Source: Deltaproteobacteria bacterium (GTDB lineage: Bacteria; Desulfobacterota; GWC2-55-46; JADFVP01). Taken from it: DNA of 64,000 nt. The translations under genes and the position numbers were made by a program. Of the stretch, positions 54,510-63,551 are shown one piece after another. The stretch covers positions 183,840-247,839 of the forward strand of contig JAJCZH010000008.1 of assembly GCA_029262515.1 (NCBI GenBank), in the 5' to 3' direction. The notes under the pieces were generated by a model. That model had not been told where the DNA came from and did not search any database. It saw only the letters and a list, made by a program, of their open reading frames with translations. How positions within the stretch are numbered: the stretch's first letter is position 1; each line of letters starts with the position of its first letter.

Positions 54510-55031
54510 CTACACTTTCTTCAACTCGGTCTCCAGCGGTATCGGGTTTGTAAGACAGTAGACCGCCGGACACCTTTGAGTAGCAAGGTCTTCGAGTTCC
54601 TGAAGCTTTTGCGCACTTGCATCACTCTCAACCTCAAGCGTAAACTTCACTCCCTCGGCTATAGGGTTGTCACTCAGCCCCAGTACTTTGGAAAAGTCCA
54701 CTGAAGCCTCTGCTATCAACCTGAACCGCTTAAGCTCTACCCCCTCAAGAGCCGCCATAGTAGCAAATGTTGCAGCATAACAAGAGGCCGAACCGAAGAG
54801 ACAGTAGACCATGGGGCCTGGCACCGTACCTCCACCACCGAGAAAACCCGGCTGGTCACTCTCAAGCGTAACCTTGCCATTCTCAAACCCTACGGTAGCA
54901 GAGAACTGGCTGCCCTCACCTGAGTTCCAATCACCCTCAATTCTATTAACCTTCTTTGCCTTGCTTAAGTCCGCCCTGATCTCTTCTTCGACCTTTTTCA
55001 ACTTATCGACATCAACATTGTTCAGTTTCAT
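54510..55031 (-). CDS. OsmC-family protein
   Basis: This 173-residue OsmC/Ohr-type protein has the first active-site Cys in FGSASCYAATFATMAALEGVEL and a later conserved Cys in QRCPAVYCLTNPIP. OsmC proteins reduce organic hydroperoxides through two Cys thiols; many 'OsmC-like' paralogues are uncharacterised. It lies 66 bp downstream of selD on the same strand, so it could be co-transcribed. A Gly-rich loop (FLGGGGTVPGPM) before the first Cys is a mild peculiarity. Confidence 0.87.
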   Translation of the reverse strand: MKLNNVDVDKLKKVEEEIRADLSKAKKVNRIEGDWNSGEGSQFSATVGFENGKVTLESDQPGFLGGGGTVPGPMVYCLFGSASCYAATFATMAALEGVELKRFRLIAEASVDFSKVLGLSDNPIAEGVKFTLEVESDASAQKLQELEDLATQRCPAVYCLTNPIPLETELKKV

Positions 55032-55097
55032 TCAACCCCTCCGTTATCGTAATAATACCCTGTTATTTTCAGCGTATAAAACCTTCAACTCAAGAGA

Positions 55098-56150
55098 TTA
55101 CTCTACCCTTATTCTCCATGCCTGCTCTTTGCCTACAACCGAGCCTATAACAGAAGCCTGAACGCCATGTTCGAGCAACATTCTAACAAGCCTGTCTACC
55201 TTCGCCTGTTGAACGGAAAGCAGCAGACCTCCGGAGGTCTGCGGGTCATACAGGAGGTAAGCAACCTCTTGCAATACCGATTCGGATATTTGCACCGATT
55301 CATCCAGGTACTCCCGGGTCGTGGTTATGGCTCCGGGCCTGTTAGGCCTGTTGGCAGCAAGTTCAATGGTACCGTCAAAGAACGGAACGGCCTCGGCATT
55401 AATCACGAAGTTAACCCCTGAACCTGAAGCCATCTCATAAGCATGCCCCAGAAGTCCGTAGCCGGTAATATCGGTGCAGCCCTTCACGCCGAGCTTTACG
55501 GCAACCTCGGAGGCTGACCTGTTAAGCGTAGTCATCGAAGATATGACGGGAGCGGCCTCTTCCAGACTGATACGCCGGCCTTTAAGCGCATTGGCAACCA
55601 CACCCGTACCTATGGGCTTGGTAAGTACCAGAGTATCACCGACAGTAGCACCGCTATTTGTCATCAGGTCTACCGGGTCTATAAAACCGGTAACTGCCAG
55701 ACCGTATTTTATGCCATCGTCCTCTATCGTGTGGCCGCCAACGAGCGTACAACCTGCTGCGTCGAGCTTAGCCATTGCCCCTGAGATTATCTCGCCAAGT
55801 ATCGAAATATCAAGCGCACGCGGAAATGCAACCACATTCATAGCCGTCGCAGGCCTTGCGCCCATAGCATAGACATCACTTAGCGCATTGGCGGCGGCAA
55901 TTGCGCCGAAATCGCCAGGGTCATCTACAATAGGAGGAAAAAAATCTACGGTTGTAACCATTGCAAGCCGGTCTGAAATACGATAGACCGCCGCATCGTC
56001 GGCACTTTCAAAACCGACCAGTAGATCCTTATCCCTAACCTTAGGTAACTGATGCAGAACCTGCATCAGGGCCTTTGAGCCGAGTTTAGAGGCTCAACCG
56101 GCACAGTTGGCATAACTGGTCAGACGTATCTGCTTTCCACTCTTTACCAT
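55098..56150 (-). CDS. selD: selenophosphate synthetase, itself a selenoprotein (UGA at codon 19)
   Basis: The ORF track starts at ATG 56066 and cuts off the active site. An upstream ATG at 56150, with AAAGGA before it, opens the frame MVKSGKQIRLTSYANCAG, then TGA (56096-56094), then ASKLGS and on to the annotated frame without a shift. The position of the TGA is that of the catalytic Cys/Sec of SelD. Just after it, GAGCC/GGCTC and CTGATGCAG-GTT-CTGCATCAG hairpins could be the bacterial SECIS; the G-starting loop is 33 nt downstream. The rest of SelD is normal (SADDAAVYRISDRLAMVTTVDFF, LVGGHTIEDDGIKYGLAVTGF). It makes selenophosphate for Sec-tRNA and lies 61 bp after selB. Length 350 aa. Confidence 0.95.
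56049..56096 (-). promoter_or_regulatory. candidate bacterial SECIS of selD
   Basis: Downstream of the in-frame TGA two stem-loops form on the minus strand: TGAGCC/GGCTCA (loop TCTAAACTC) and CTGATGCAG/CTGCATCAG (loop GTT). The second has a perfect 9-bp stem and its loop starts with G, at 33 nt from the UGA, within the 16-37 nt range known for bSECIS. SelB would bind it. Confidence 0.65.
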
Positions 56151-56211
56151 GTAATCCTTTCAGAAGTCCTGTTTAGATAATCTTAGCACAAAAGAAGCCA
56201 AAAACACTCGA

Positions 56212-58284
56212 CTACCGGAGAATTCGCTCATCGCCTCTTCTAAGCGTTACCTTCTCTTTGTCAAAGTACTCAAGTAACTCAATGGCAAGCTTACGACCGC
56301 AACCCAGCAGGTCCCTGAACTCTTTCACCTCAATACACGGGTTAATGGAAAGAAAGTGCCTCAGATGCTCTTCGGCTCCATTTACGGTCTCTGCCAAAAA
56401 GAAACCTCCCCTCCTCACCTCGACAATAGAACCGGTACTCTGTAAAAACCGTACAACAGAATCGATACGCTCCGGAGTGAAAGGCAGTGCCGAAAGGTCA
56501 CCTCTTGTTGTTGTCTTGAGACCGTTTTTCCTTAATAGCTCAAGAAGCGCAGTCTCAACCTCAAAATCAGCACTAGTAACTTTGCTATTATGCCCCGGCA
56601 GGCTTAGCAGACCGGTTCGACCACGATTAATCTCTTCGCCTGTTATCATCGACTCTGCAATAGATTTTATTACTACCCTGGCGCGTTCAAACCCCAACCC
56701 GCGCGAAAGAGCCGGCAAGAGGAGCTGAAGTAAAACCTCCTCGTCCATACCGTCTACCGCAACATTGGCGGCGTGAAAGTTTTGAATGGCCTCTTTAATA
56801 AGGGCACGCGCAGACTCAACACCTGACAGACTCAATATATAACCGTTACTAGCAGAAAACCGAGCGCCTTTTTTCAGCCTATCACTACTACCTTCGAGTA
56901 TGGATTGTAACGACTGCTCTTTAATATTGAGCATTACACAGAGACCTGCGGCCTCGAAACCGAGACCACCCTCTGGCAAAAGAGCACCGAGTACCGCAAT
57001 TATGTCATCTACGCTACCGGCAGTACCATGACGGGGCGGAGCCTCTATCAGTGAGGAGATGTGCGGCATCAACCCCTTATCCATATACGGTATTGCCACC
57101 CTGCCGCCACCGACCGTGCGGTTAGTCGCAGGGTCACGAAGCACAAAGAAGTCACCTCTTAAAACCACAAGCGGAGTAGTAAAGAGCAGACGCGCCGAGG
57201 CGTTTTCTCCCGGAAGAAGAGCCTTTATATCTGAAAATCTAATACGAACCAGAGAGGTGCCGGTTAGGTGGTGCAGCATAAGGGTAGAGTTGTTCTTTAC
57301 CTTTCCTACAGACCTTACTCCAGGGGCATTCTTTAGAAGTACCACAGAGACATCGGCCCGTAACTTCTCTCTCTTCTGACCAAAGAAAGTAAAAGCGGCC
57401 AGCTCTATTGAGGTCAAGACCTCCCCGCGAGAGAGTTCCTTATAACCTATGCCGCTCAGATTCAGCGCAGCTCTCTCACCCCGCTCGACCCTGTCCACAT
57501 CCATACCGAGGCTCTGAATACCGCGTGCCTTTACAGGCCTGCCTCCTGGAAAGGTCTCTACCACATCCTCTTTTACTATACCGCCCGAAGCGACCGTACC
57601 GGTAACAACCGTACCGAAACCCTTTATCGTAAAAGACCGGTCTATCGGCAGGCGAAAGAACTCATCCTCGATAGCGCGCGCCCGTGCGCCGACATTTCCA
57701 GCACCGCAGTCGAATACGCAAGAGGCGAGTTTATCTTTTATTTCATCGAGACCAGTACCTCTTAAGCTCGAATACCTGACCATTGGGGCGTCCTCAAACG
57801 AAGTACCCGCAAGCAGTGCCGCCACCTCGCCCTCTACCTCGTCCAAACGCTTTTCTTCAACAAGGTCGCATTTGGAGATAACAACAAGGCCGGAGGCGAC
57901 ACCAAGCAGATTGAGAATATCGACATGTTCAACCGTTTGCGGCATTACTCCGTCATCGGCTGCAACGACTAAAAGAGCTACATCTATGCCGGTAGCCCCG
58001 GCGAGCATAGTGCGAATAAAGCGTTCGTGCCCGGGCACATCAACAATTGCCGCACGCACTACCCCCTCACCCTCTGAGGACACTCTTTCCACTGAACCGG
58101 GAATCTCTCCGGAATACTCAAAATCGATATATGCGAAACCGAGTTCAATGGAGACCCCGCGCCTCTTCTCCTCGGCGAGCCTGTCGGTTTCCATACCTGT
58201 AAGTGCGGCAATAAGCGTGCTCTTGCCGTGATCGACATGGCCTGCGGTGCCAATTATAGAAGAAATTCGCCTGATTCGTTGCAT
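56212..58284 (-). CDS. selB: selenocysteine-specific elongation factor SelB
   Basis: This is a 690-residue specialised EF-Tu-like GTPase. The G-domain motifs are GTAGHVDHGKSTL, DVPGHERF, and SKCDL, with the elongation-factor domains 2 and 3 (GFGTVVTGTVASGGIV). The C-terminal half holds four winged helices (for example VETALLELLRKNGLKTTTRGDLSALPFT and NPCIEVKEFRDLLGCGRKLAIELLEYFDKEKVTLRRGDERIL) that bind the SECIS RNA. It delivers Sec-tRNA to UGA codons. It is immediately upstream of selD. selA and selC are not in the window. Confidence 0.96.
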   Translation of the reverse strand: MQRIRRISSIIGTAGHVDHGKSTLIAALTGMETDRLAEEKRRGVSIELGFAYIDFEYSGEIPGSVERVSSEGEGVVRAAIVDVPGHERFIRTMLAGATGIDVALLVVAADDGVMPQTVEHVDILNLLGVASGLVVISKCDLVEEKRLDEVEGEVAALLAGTSFEDAPMVRYSSLRGTGLDEIKDKLASCVFDCGAGNVGARARAIEDEFFRLPIDRSFTIKGFGTVVTGTVASGGIVKEDVVETFPGGRPVKARGIQSLGMDVDRVERGERAALNLSGIGYKELSRGEVLTSIELAAFTFFGQKREKLRADVSVVLLKNAPGVRSVGKVKNNSTLMLHHLTGTSLVRIRFSDIKALLPGENASARLLFTTPLVVLRGDFFVLRDPATNRTVGGGRVAIPYMDKGLMPHISSLIEAPPRHGTAGSVDDIIAVLGALLPEGGLGFEAAGLCVMLNIKEQSLQSILEGSSDRLKKGARFSASNGYILSLSGVESARALIKEAIQNFHAANVAVDGMDEEVLLQLLLPALSRGLGFERARVVIKSIAESMITGEEINRGRTGLLSLPGHNSKVTSADFEVETALLELLRKNGLKTTTRGDLSALPFTPERIDSVVRFLQSTGSIVEVRRGGFFLAETVNGAEEHLRHFLSINPCIEVKEFRDLLGCGRKLAIELLEYFDKEKVTLRRGDERILR

Positions 58285-58547
58285 AGATAGAATATGTGCT
58301 TGTGCTCTGATGTGGCATCCAAATAGATAGAGTATAATAAGACCGAATTAAAAAATAGAATATACCGCTCTTTTTGTCCAGGTTAATCTGTTCTAAAATT
58401 GTGCTGCGAATATAAAGAAAATTACTTGGCCGATAGATTTACAGACTCTCACTATTGTGTTAATCTTGTTTCAGTAACTACTGATACCAAAGTCGTCATA
58501 CTATAGTCAAACCTACTATCCACTCTTTAAGTGTATCGGAGACGGCA

Positions 58548-59324
58548 ATGCCGTACAGTAAAAGGTACAAAGTAGCCTTCTTCTCCATGACTAGCTGCGA
58601 GGGCTGCCAGCTCTTGGTCCTTAGCTGCGAAAATGAATTGCCGGATATACTCACGCATGTCAATATCGTCTACTTCAGAGAGGCGATGTCGGAGAAATCG
58701 ACCGACTACGATATAGCCTTTATAGAGGGCTCAGCCACTACCGCCAAAGAGGTTCGTAAACTCCGTAAAATTCGAAAACAGGCCAAGATTGTAATAACCC
58801 TCGGGGCATGCTCCTCCACAGGCGGACTCAACAGGCTCAAAAACCGTTTTAAAATAGATGATTTGAAAGAGAGCGTCTACGGTAAAGAGGCGCTCGGTTC
58901 TCAAGCTTTCGACACAAAGCGCGTACGCGCGGTAGACGAGATAATCGAGGTCGACCACCACTTGCACGGCTGCCCGATCTCCAAAGAAGAGTTCTTGAAA
59001 AGCTTCAACGACCTTCTTCTAGGGCTCAAACCTCATGCCCCTAACTACCCGGTCTGCACAGACTGCAAGATAGCCGGGAACGTCTGTGTCTTTAAAAAGG
59101 GCGAAACGTGCCTGGGACCGGTAACAAGGGCCGGATGCAGCGCCGTCTGCGTAACCTACGGGTCAATCTGCTGGGGTTGCCGGGGTTTTGTGGACGCGCC
59201 TAATATTGCAGCCCATACGGAGACCCTGCAGAGACACGGCATGAAAAAAGAGGAGGCCTTGAGTTTTCTCTCGCTCTACTCGACAGGCCTGACAGGCAAA
59301 AAAGAGAAAAAGATTGTGCGGTAG
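58548..59324 (+). CDS. NiFe hydrogenase small subunit, group 3-like (sulfhydrogenase delta / MvhG type)
   Basis: This 258-residue electron-transfer subunit lacks a Tat signal, so it is cytoplasmic. The proximal cluster ligands are TSCEGCQLLVLSCENE and GACSSTGG, with HGCPISKEEF. The C-terminal part has extra Cys (VCTDCKIAGNVCVFKKGETCLGPVTRAGCSAVCVTYGSICWGCRG) for further [4Fe-4S] clusters. This is the cytosolic, group 3 (3b/3c) layout, with NADP, F420-less or heterodisulfide partners. It is followed by the large subunit. Neither the beta/gamma diaphorase subunits nor maturation genes are adjacent. Confidence 0.9.
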   Translation: MPYSKRYKVAFFSMTSCEGCQLLVLSCENELPDILTHVNIVYFREAMSEKSTDYDIAFIEGSATTAKEVRKLRKIRKQAKIVITLGACSSTGGLNRLKNRFKIDDLKESVYGKEALGSQAFDTKRVRAVDEIIEVDHHLHGCPISKEEFLKSFNDLLLGLKPHAPNYPVCTDCKIAGNVCVFKKGETCLGPVTRAGCSAVCVTYGSICWGCRGFVDAPNIAAHTETLQRHGMKKEEALSFLSLYSTGLTGKKEKKIVR

Positions 59325-59393
59325 CAGCGCAAAGAGTTTAAGAGATTCCGGGAGACTTTTGGCCAATAAAAACCGGCAAGCGGGGCGAACCGA

Positions 59394-60683
59394 ATGAAGA
59401 AAGAGCTCAATATAAGGGTAAAAGAGCTGACCAGGGTCGAAGGGCACGGCAACATTGTCATCGACGTAAAAAAAGGGGTTGTGAAAGAGGTTAAGCTGGA
59501 GATTGTAGAGTCTCCCCGCTTCTTTGAAGTGATGCTTCGAGGTAGAAGGTACGATGAGGCGCAGCATATAATGGCGCGTATCTGCGGCATCTGCGCCACT
59601 TCACACTCTTCGGCCTCTTTAAAGGCAATAGAAATGGCCATGGGCATCAGAATAACGCCCCAGACAAAACTACTCAGAAGGCTCGCCTTCTGCGGAGAAA
59701 ACCTGCAGAGCCATCTGCTCCACCTCTTCTTTCTCGTCCTGCCAGACATCTTTGGCGTAGACTCCATAGTACCGCTGATGCAGAGCCATCCGGACTTAAT
59801 AAAGACCGCTCTCGAACTCAAGAGGGTTTCAAATGAAATCTGCACCGTCATCGGCGGACGCGCCGTACACCCGATCTCTTTAGCTCCCGGAGGCATGCTC
59901 CACATACCGGCCCAAGACGAACTGAAGAGACTCAAGAGCGAAATAACAGGAACATTCGATAAGCTTCAGGGCATGCTGGAGTTCTTCAAGGAGGTTCCAA
60001 TACCGGATTTCAAGAAACCTCGAGAGCTAATTGCGCTCAAAAAACGAGGCGAGTACAGCATCTATGACGGCATTGCGACATCGAGCAATAAGTACTCGAT
60101 AAAGACAGAAGAGTACACGAAAAAGATTAAAGAGTACGTGGTGCCTTACTCTACTGCAAAGCAGGCCGTAAGCCCGAAAGGCACCTTCATGGTAGGGGCA
60201 ATGGCGCGAGTCAATAATAACTTCCGCTCTCTTAGCCCGCGCGCGCAAAAAGCAGCTAAAGAGGCCGGTTTAAAACCGCCTCTAGAAAACCCATTTCTTA
60301 ATAACATCGCCCAGTTGATCGAGTGCTTTCATTTAAGCGAAGAGGCGCTAGGCCTCATAGATACTGCCTTAAAAACCGAACTTAAAAAAGAACCTCTAAG
60401 GAAACCTAAGAGCTGGGGGCGCGGTGTCGGCATTGTAGAAGCGCCTCGTGGCACGCTCTTCCACGACTATACGATAGACAAAAGAGGCATTATAACGGAT
60501 GCCAACTGTGTTATTCCGACTGCAACCAATCTGCACTCTATTGAGGAAGACCTGAAGGCCTTTGTTCTTACGCTTCTTGACCGGCCCAAGGCGGAAATAC
60601 AGAACAGGGTAGAGACGCTCGTTAGGGCATATGACCCGTGCATCTCTTGCTCGACACATATAATGGATGTTACTTTTATCTGA
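59394..60683 (+). CDS. NiFe hydrogenase large subunit, group 3-like
   Basis: This is a 429-residue catalytic subunit. The L1 motif is ELTRVEGHGNIVID and L2 ARICGICATSH (Cys64, Cys67); the C-terminal nickel ligands are DPCISCSTH (Cys416, Cys419). Both CxxC pairs are intact and there is no selenocysteine. Only seven residues (IMDVTFI) follow the final His, whereas hydrogenases normally have a longer C-terminal extension that is cleaved after nickel insertion. It activates H2 for soluble electron carriers with the preceding subunit. It ends 111 bp before the best start of the GGDEF gene; a possible ATG of the latter overlaps its end. Confidence 0.93.
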   Translation: MKKELNIRVKELTRVEGHGNIVIDVKKGVVKEVKLEIVESPRFFEVMLRGRRYDEAQHIMARICGICATSHSSASLKAIEMAMGIRITPQTKLLRRLAFCGENLQSHLLHLFFLVLPDIFGVDSIVPLMQSHPDLIKTALELKRVSNEICTVIGGRAVHPISLAPGGMLHIPAQDELKRLKSEITGTFDKLQGMLEFFKEVPIPDFKKPRELIALKKRGEYSIYDGIATSSNKYSIKTEEYTKKIKEYVVPYSTAKQAVSPKGTFMVGAMARVNNNFRSLSPRAQKAAKEAGLKPPLENPFLNNIAQLIECFHLSEEALGLIDTALKTELKKEPLRKPKSWGRGVGIVEAPRGTLFHDYTIDKRGIITDANCVIPTATNLHSIEEDLKAFVLTLLDRPKAEIQNRVETLVRAYDPCISCSTHIMDVTFI

Positions 60684-60793
60684 CAAGAGTGCCGGAAAAT
60701 AAAGTTAGTTTTATTTCAACTTTGTCCGATAATAACAGGTGTAGGTGTAGTAGAGTCCATATAAATAAAAGAGCATTAAACAGGAGCCACGTT

Positions 60794-61903
60794 ATCTCTA
60801 CAGTAAGAATAAATATTGCGAACAAGTCGATTATAGAGACCATACTCGAGCGGAAGAAACGAGAGTATATGTGCGCCCAACAGGTTGACACAAAGGGGAT
60901 GCTCAAGAACATACTCTCATGGGCCAACCAGTTCGTTCCTTCAGAGTCAGGCTCCATACTCTTTGATGACCCTACGGTAAAACATGGCAAGAACCGCTCT
61001 AACTACCTCTATTTCGTCTCCTGCTTCGGAAAAGGCTCATCCAAACTGATCGGCACGGCCATTCCGGCAGAGACCGGTATCGTTGGCAAGGTCTACACCT
61101 CCGGCAAGCCGTATATAAGCAAGAAAGCGAGAGAGGATATAAACTTCTACTCTGCAATAGACAAAAAAACACAGTTCCAGACAAAGAGCATTATCTGCGC
61201 TCCGATCAAGATCAACAAGATAACCATAGGAGTAATTGAGCTTATCAACAGGCTCGACCAGATCAATTACAACAATGACGATCTGACCCTTTTGAAGATT
61301 TTCGCCGAGCATACCTCAACGCTGCTTCAAAATTCGCTCGACGCAAAACGCTTTGCCGAACTGTCGATAAGGGACAACCTGACAGGACTCTACAATGACA
61401 GGTACTTTTACGACGCTATTACTCACGAAGTGACCAAGGCCATAAAGAAAGAGACTGAACTGAGCCTTATCTTTCTCGACCTCGATCACTTTAAAGAGGT
61501 TAACGATACCTATGGACACCTGGCCGGCAGCCGGCTGCTCTCTGAGGTGGGTGTTATTCTTGGCAGCGGGCTAAAAGGATTTAGCTTAATTACATCAAGG
61601 TACGGTGGTGACGAGTTCGTTTGCATACTTCCGGGGTCGGATACAAAAGCAGCAACAAGGTATGCCGAACACCTGCGTAAAACCATTGAAGAGTACGTCT
61701 TTCTTACTCGCAGGTTCAGGGGGCAGAAGAAGGCAATCAGGCTCTCGGGCCAGATAACCGCAAGTATCGGAGTCGTCTCCATGAAACACGGCCAGAAACA
61801 GGCTACCGTTACCGCCGTGAGAGATACGCTGATCAGGGATGCGGACAAAGCGATGTACAGCTCAAAAGAGAATGGCAGAAACAAGGTTACCGTTACGAAG
61901 TGA
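60794..61903 (+). CDS. GAF-GGDEF diguanylate cyclase, uncertain start
   Basis: A GAF domain (about 40-200 of this model: ILSWANQFVPSESGSILFDD, TGIVGKVYTSGKPYIS, ICAPIKINKITIGVIELINRLD) is followed by a GGDEF domain (LTGLYNDRYFYD, LDLDHFKEVNDTYGHLAG, SRYGGDEF, ASIGVVS, ADKAMYSSKENGRNKV). It should make c-di-GMP from two GTP. The RxxD inhibitory site five residues before RYGGDEF is absent. The track ATG at 60638 overlaps the hydrogenase and adds unlike residues. The ATG 60869 lacks a good RBS. AGGAG at 60782-60786 points to ATC 60794 (STVRINIANKSII), another non-standard start candidate; 60869 is the conservative alternative. Confidence 0.88.
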   Translation: MSTVRINIANKSIIETILERKKREYMCAQQVDTKGMLKNILSWANQFVPSESGSILFDDPTVKHGKNRSNYLYFVSCFGKGSSKLIGTAIPAETGIVGKVYTSGKPYISKKAREDINFYSAIDKKTQFQTKSIICAPIKINKITIGVIELINRLDQINYNNDDLTLLKIFAEHTSTLLQNSLDAKRFAELSIRDNLTGLYNDRYFYDAITHEVTKAIKKETELSLIFLDLDHFKEVNDTYGHLAGSRLLSEVGVILGSGLKGFSLITSRYGGDEFVCILPGSDTKAATRYAEHLRKTIEEYVFLTRRFRGQKKAIRLSGQITASIGVVSMKHGQKQATVTAVRDTLIRDADKAMYSSKENGRNKVTVTK

Positions 61904-62009
61904 TTTAAGAAGTTATTAAAAAATCACTCAATACCGAAGAGACAGAAAAGCGCCTCACGCAAACCTTACCGTACGACCATAACCTCCTGCACTTACCCTG
62001 CGTCTACCT

Positions 62010-62363
62010 CTACTTCTCTATCAACTCTTTCAACAACCGTCTGTGGCACCGCTCTTGCTTTTTACAAGTACAGAGCAGGATAACTCTGCCACCCGCCTTG
62101 TTGTTTTTTTCACGAAGCGCACAGAGCGCTGCTATTGCTTCATCACTTTTTAGTCCGCTGATATACCTTTTAGAGAAGTCTTCCCAATCGACACTGCCGC
62201 TCTTCCACTCGGTTATTAAACCGGGCTCCGTACCAAGCTCCTTCAACCACAAGTCTATAGCCCCCTTTTTCACGCCGCGCGGCCAGTACCTCGTTACCAG
62301 AATACGTACTCCTGTATCGGCTTTAAGAGAATCGCTATCGTATACGGAGCCGGTTAATATCAT
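62010..62363 (-). CDS. DUF488 family protein (YeaO-like)
   Basis: This 117-residue protein has the DUF488 signature LVTRYWPRGVKKGAIDLWLKELGTEPGLITEWKS near its N-terminus and the C-terminal LLCTCKKQERCHRRLLKELI, with invariant Cys and CHR. Biochemical function is unknown in the family; a DNA- or nucleotide-binding role has been suggested. It lies downstream of the DsrE-like gene in the same orientation but beyond an intrinsic terminator, so it likely has its own promoter. Confidence 0.88.
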   Translation of the reverse strand: MILTGSVYDSDSLKADTGVRILVTRYWPRGVKKGAIDLWLKELGTEPGLITEWKSGSVDWEDFSKRYISGLKSDEAIAALCALREKNNKAGGRVILLCTCKKQERCHRRLLKELIEK

Positions 62364-62378
62364 AAATCACCTTATCAC

Positions 62379-62416
62379 AAAAAAATCCCGGACCTCTCGT
62401 TTTGAGAGGCCCGGGA
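62379..62416 (-). terminator. rho-independent terminator after the DsrE-like gene
   Basis: On the minus strand TCCCGG-GCCTCTC / GAGAGG-TCCGGGA pairs around a short loop and is followed directly by seven T. It lies between the DsrE-like stop (62428) and the DUF488 start (62363), ending the hemerythrin-DsrE transcript. Confidence 0.85.
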
Positions 62417-62427
62417 CGCAAAAAGAA

Positions 62428-62856
62428 TTATATATATAAAACCTTATCAGCTTCCTTAACGAGTTCGAGAAAAGAGACAAGCCCCATAGAAGCGTCGACA
62501 AGCTCTATCAACTCGTTGCGCGCTACATTGAGCACAGCCATAGAGGCCGTACAGGCATAGATATGAAAGTTCCCGAAACGGTGCGCAGTCTCAAGCAGCT
62601 CGGAGAGATGGTCGAGCGTGCCACGGTCGAGGTTCTTCTCCAGCACCTCTTTAAACGGCCCGGGCTCTCCCTCAACAACAACATCATCCGTACGCCCTTT
62701 CACCATCCTCAAGAGACCTCCGTAACTACAGAAGATATGAACTTCGCCGCCCATAGCAAGGACAACCGTACTGATACTTATAGCCTGATATACCCTGTCA
62801 TACGATCCGGAATGCAGAAAGATACAGTACCTATAGCCCTTCTTTCCATCGCTCAT
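62428..62856 (-). CDS. DsrE/DsrF-like family protein
   Basis: This 142-residue DsrE-like (sulfur-relay fold) protein has YCIFLHSGSYDRVYQAISISTVVLAMGGEVHIFCSYGGLLRM and the last Cys in HIYACTASMAVLNVA. The DsrE family includes sulfur-transfer subunits and peroxiredoxin-like or TusD proteins, with the Cys in the 'ACTASM' loop as the expected acceptor. Its start overlaps the hemerythrin stop (ATGA). The pair may handle oxygen- or sulfur-stress signals, but this is inference. Confidence 0.85.
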   Translation of the reverse strand: MSDGKKGYRYCIFLHSGSYDRVYQAISISTVVLAMGGEVHIFCSYGGLLRMVKGRTDDVVVEGEPGPFKEVLEKNLDRGTLDHLSELLETAHRFGNFHIYACTASMAVLNVARNELIELVDASMGLVSFLELVKEADKVLYI

Positions 62857-63338
62857 GCACTATTCCTTACTGTTTCAGCCCACTCAAGCAGCCCTACGCC
62901 CTTCTCTCTCGCCTCCATGAACCGGTCTCCCAACGCATCGAGTTCTGCCTGCTCTATGCGCTCGGAAAGGATCGCAAGCCCGTCACAGTTGCTGACATGA
63001 ATCAACATGGCCATAGCTGCCTTCTGAGCGTCTGCACTCTCGGCATCAGTAAGCTCATCCTTTGACAGAAGCTCTGCACAGACCTTGGCCGTCTCGATAA
63101 CGTTATTATGCTCACTAAGTAACTGATCTACATACTCTCCGAGATACTCCTTCATCATAGGGTAAAGGTACTCTTCTTCGTATCTGAAATGCGGTCCTGT
63201 CAGGTCATTAAGCTGACCGAGTATTTCTCTAGCTTTTACCATATCCTTGGCCTTAAGCGCTGCGGTTATATCGAGTATCCCGTCGCGCACCAGGCGGTGA
63301 TCTTCCCTGAACTCTGCTATCGGATCCAACTGTGCCAT
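62853..63338 (-). CDS. hemerythrin HHE-domain protein
   Basis: This is a 161-residue four-helix bundle with di-iron ligands of the HHE type: EFREDHRLVRDGIL, HFRYEEEYLYPMMKEYLG and SEHNNVIETAKV, then LIHVSNCDGLAILSERIE. Bacterial relatives bind O2 or respond to iron/NO. It lies upstream of, and overlaps, the DsrE-like gene by 4 nt, so the two are expressed together. Confidence 0.88.
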   Translation of the reverse strand: MAQLDPIAEFREDHRLVRDGILDITAALKAKDMVKAREILGQLNDLTGPHFRYEEEYLYPMMKEYLGEYVDQLLSEHNNVIETAKVCAELLSKDELTDAESADAQKAAMAMLIHVSNCDGLAILSERIEQAELDALGDRFMEAREKGVGLLEWAETVRNSA

Positions 63339-63551
63339 GACATAACTCCTCTATTTACGTAGGTTAGCAACCAGTACTACTAAGATTGCATAAACAACTA
63401 CAGAAATTACCGACAGTCCCCTACCTGCATTATTACAGTATAGCAGATATATAAAAGTTGACTACAAAGGGGAATAAATAAAATATGAGCTATAAGCTAA
63501 ACAGAGAGAGCATACAGCCGCGAGTGGCCGGCCCGACACCTCGGTCTATAG

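Noticed and set aside
58285-58547. selC (tRNA-Sec) near selB
   Set aside because: No 90+ nt tRNA with a UCA anticodon and long extra arm can be folded in this gap or in those around selD.
59394-60683. Selenocysteine in the hydrogenase large subunit
   Set aside because: All four nickel-ligand positions are encoded by Cys codons; no in-frame TGA.
63458-63486. TTGACT/AAAATA promoter-like pair on the plus strand
   Set aside because: No plus-strand gene follows; the next gene is on the minus strand.
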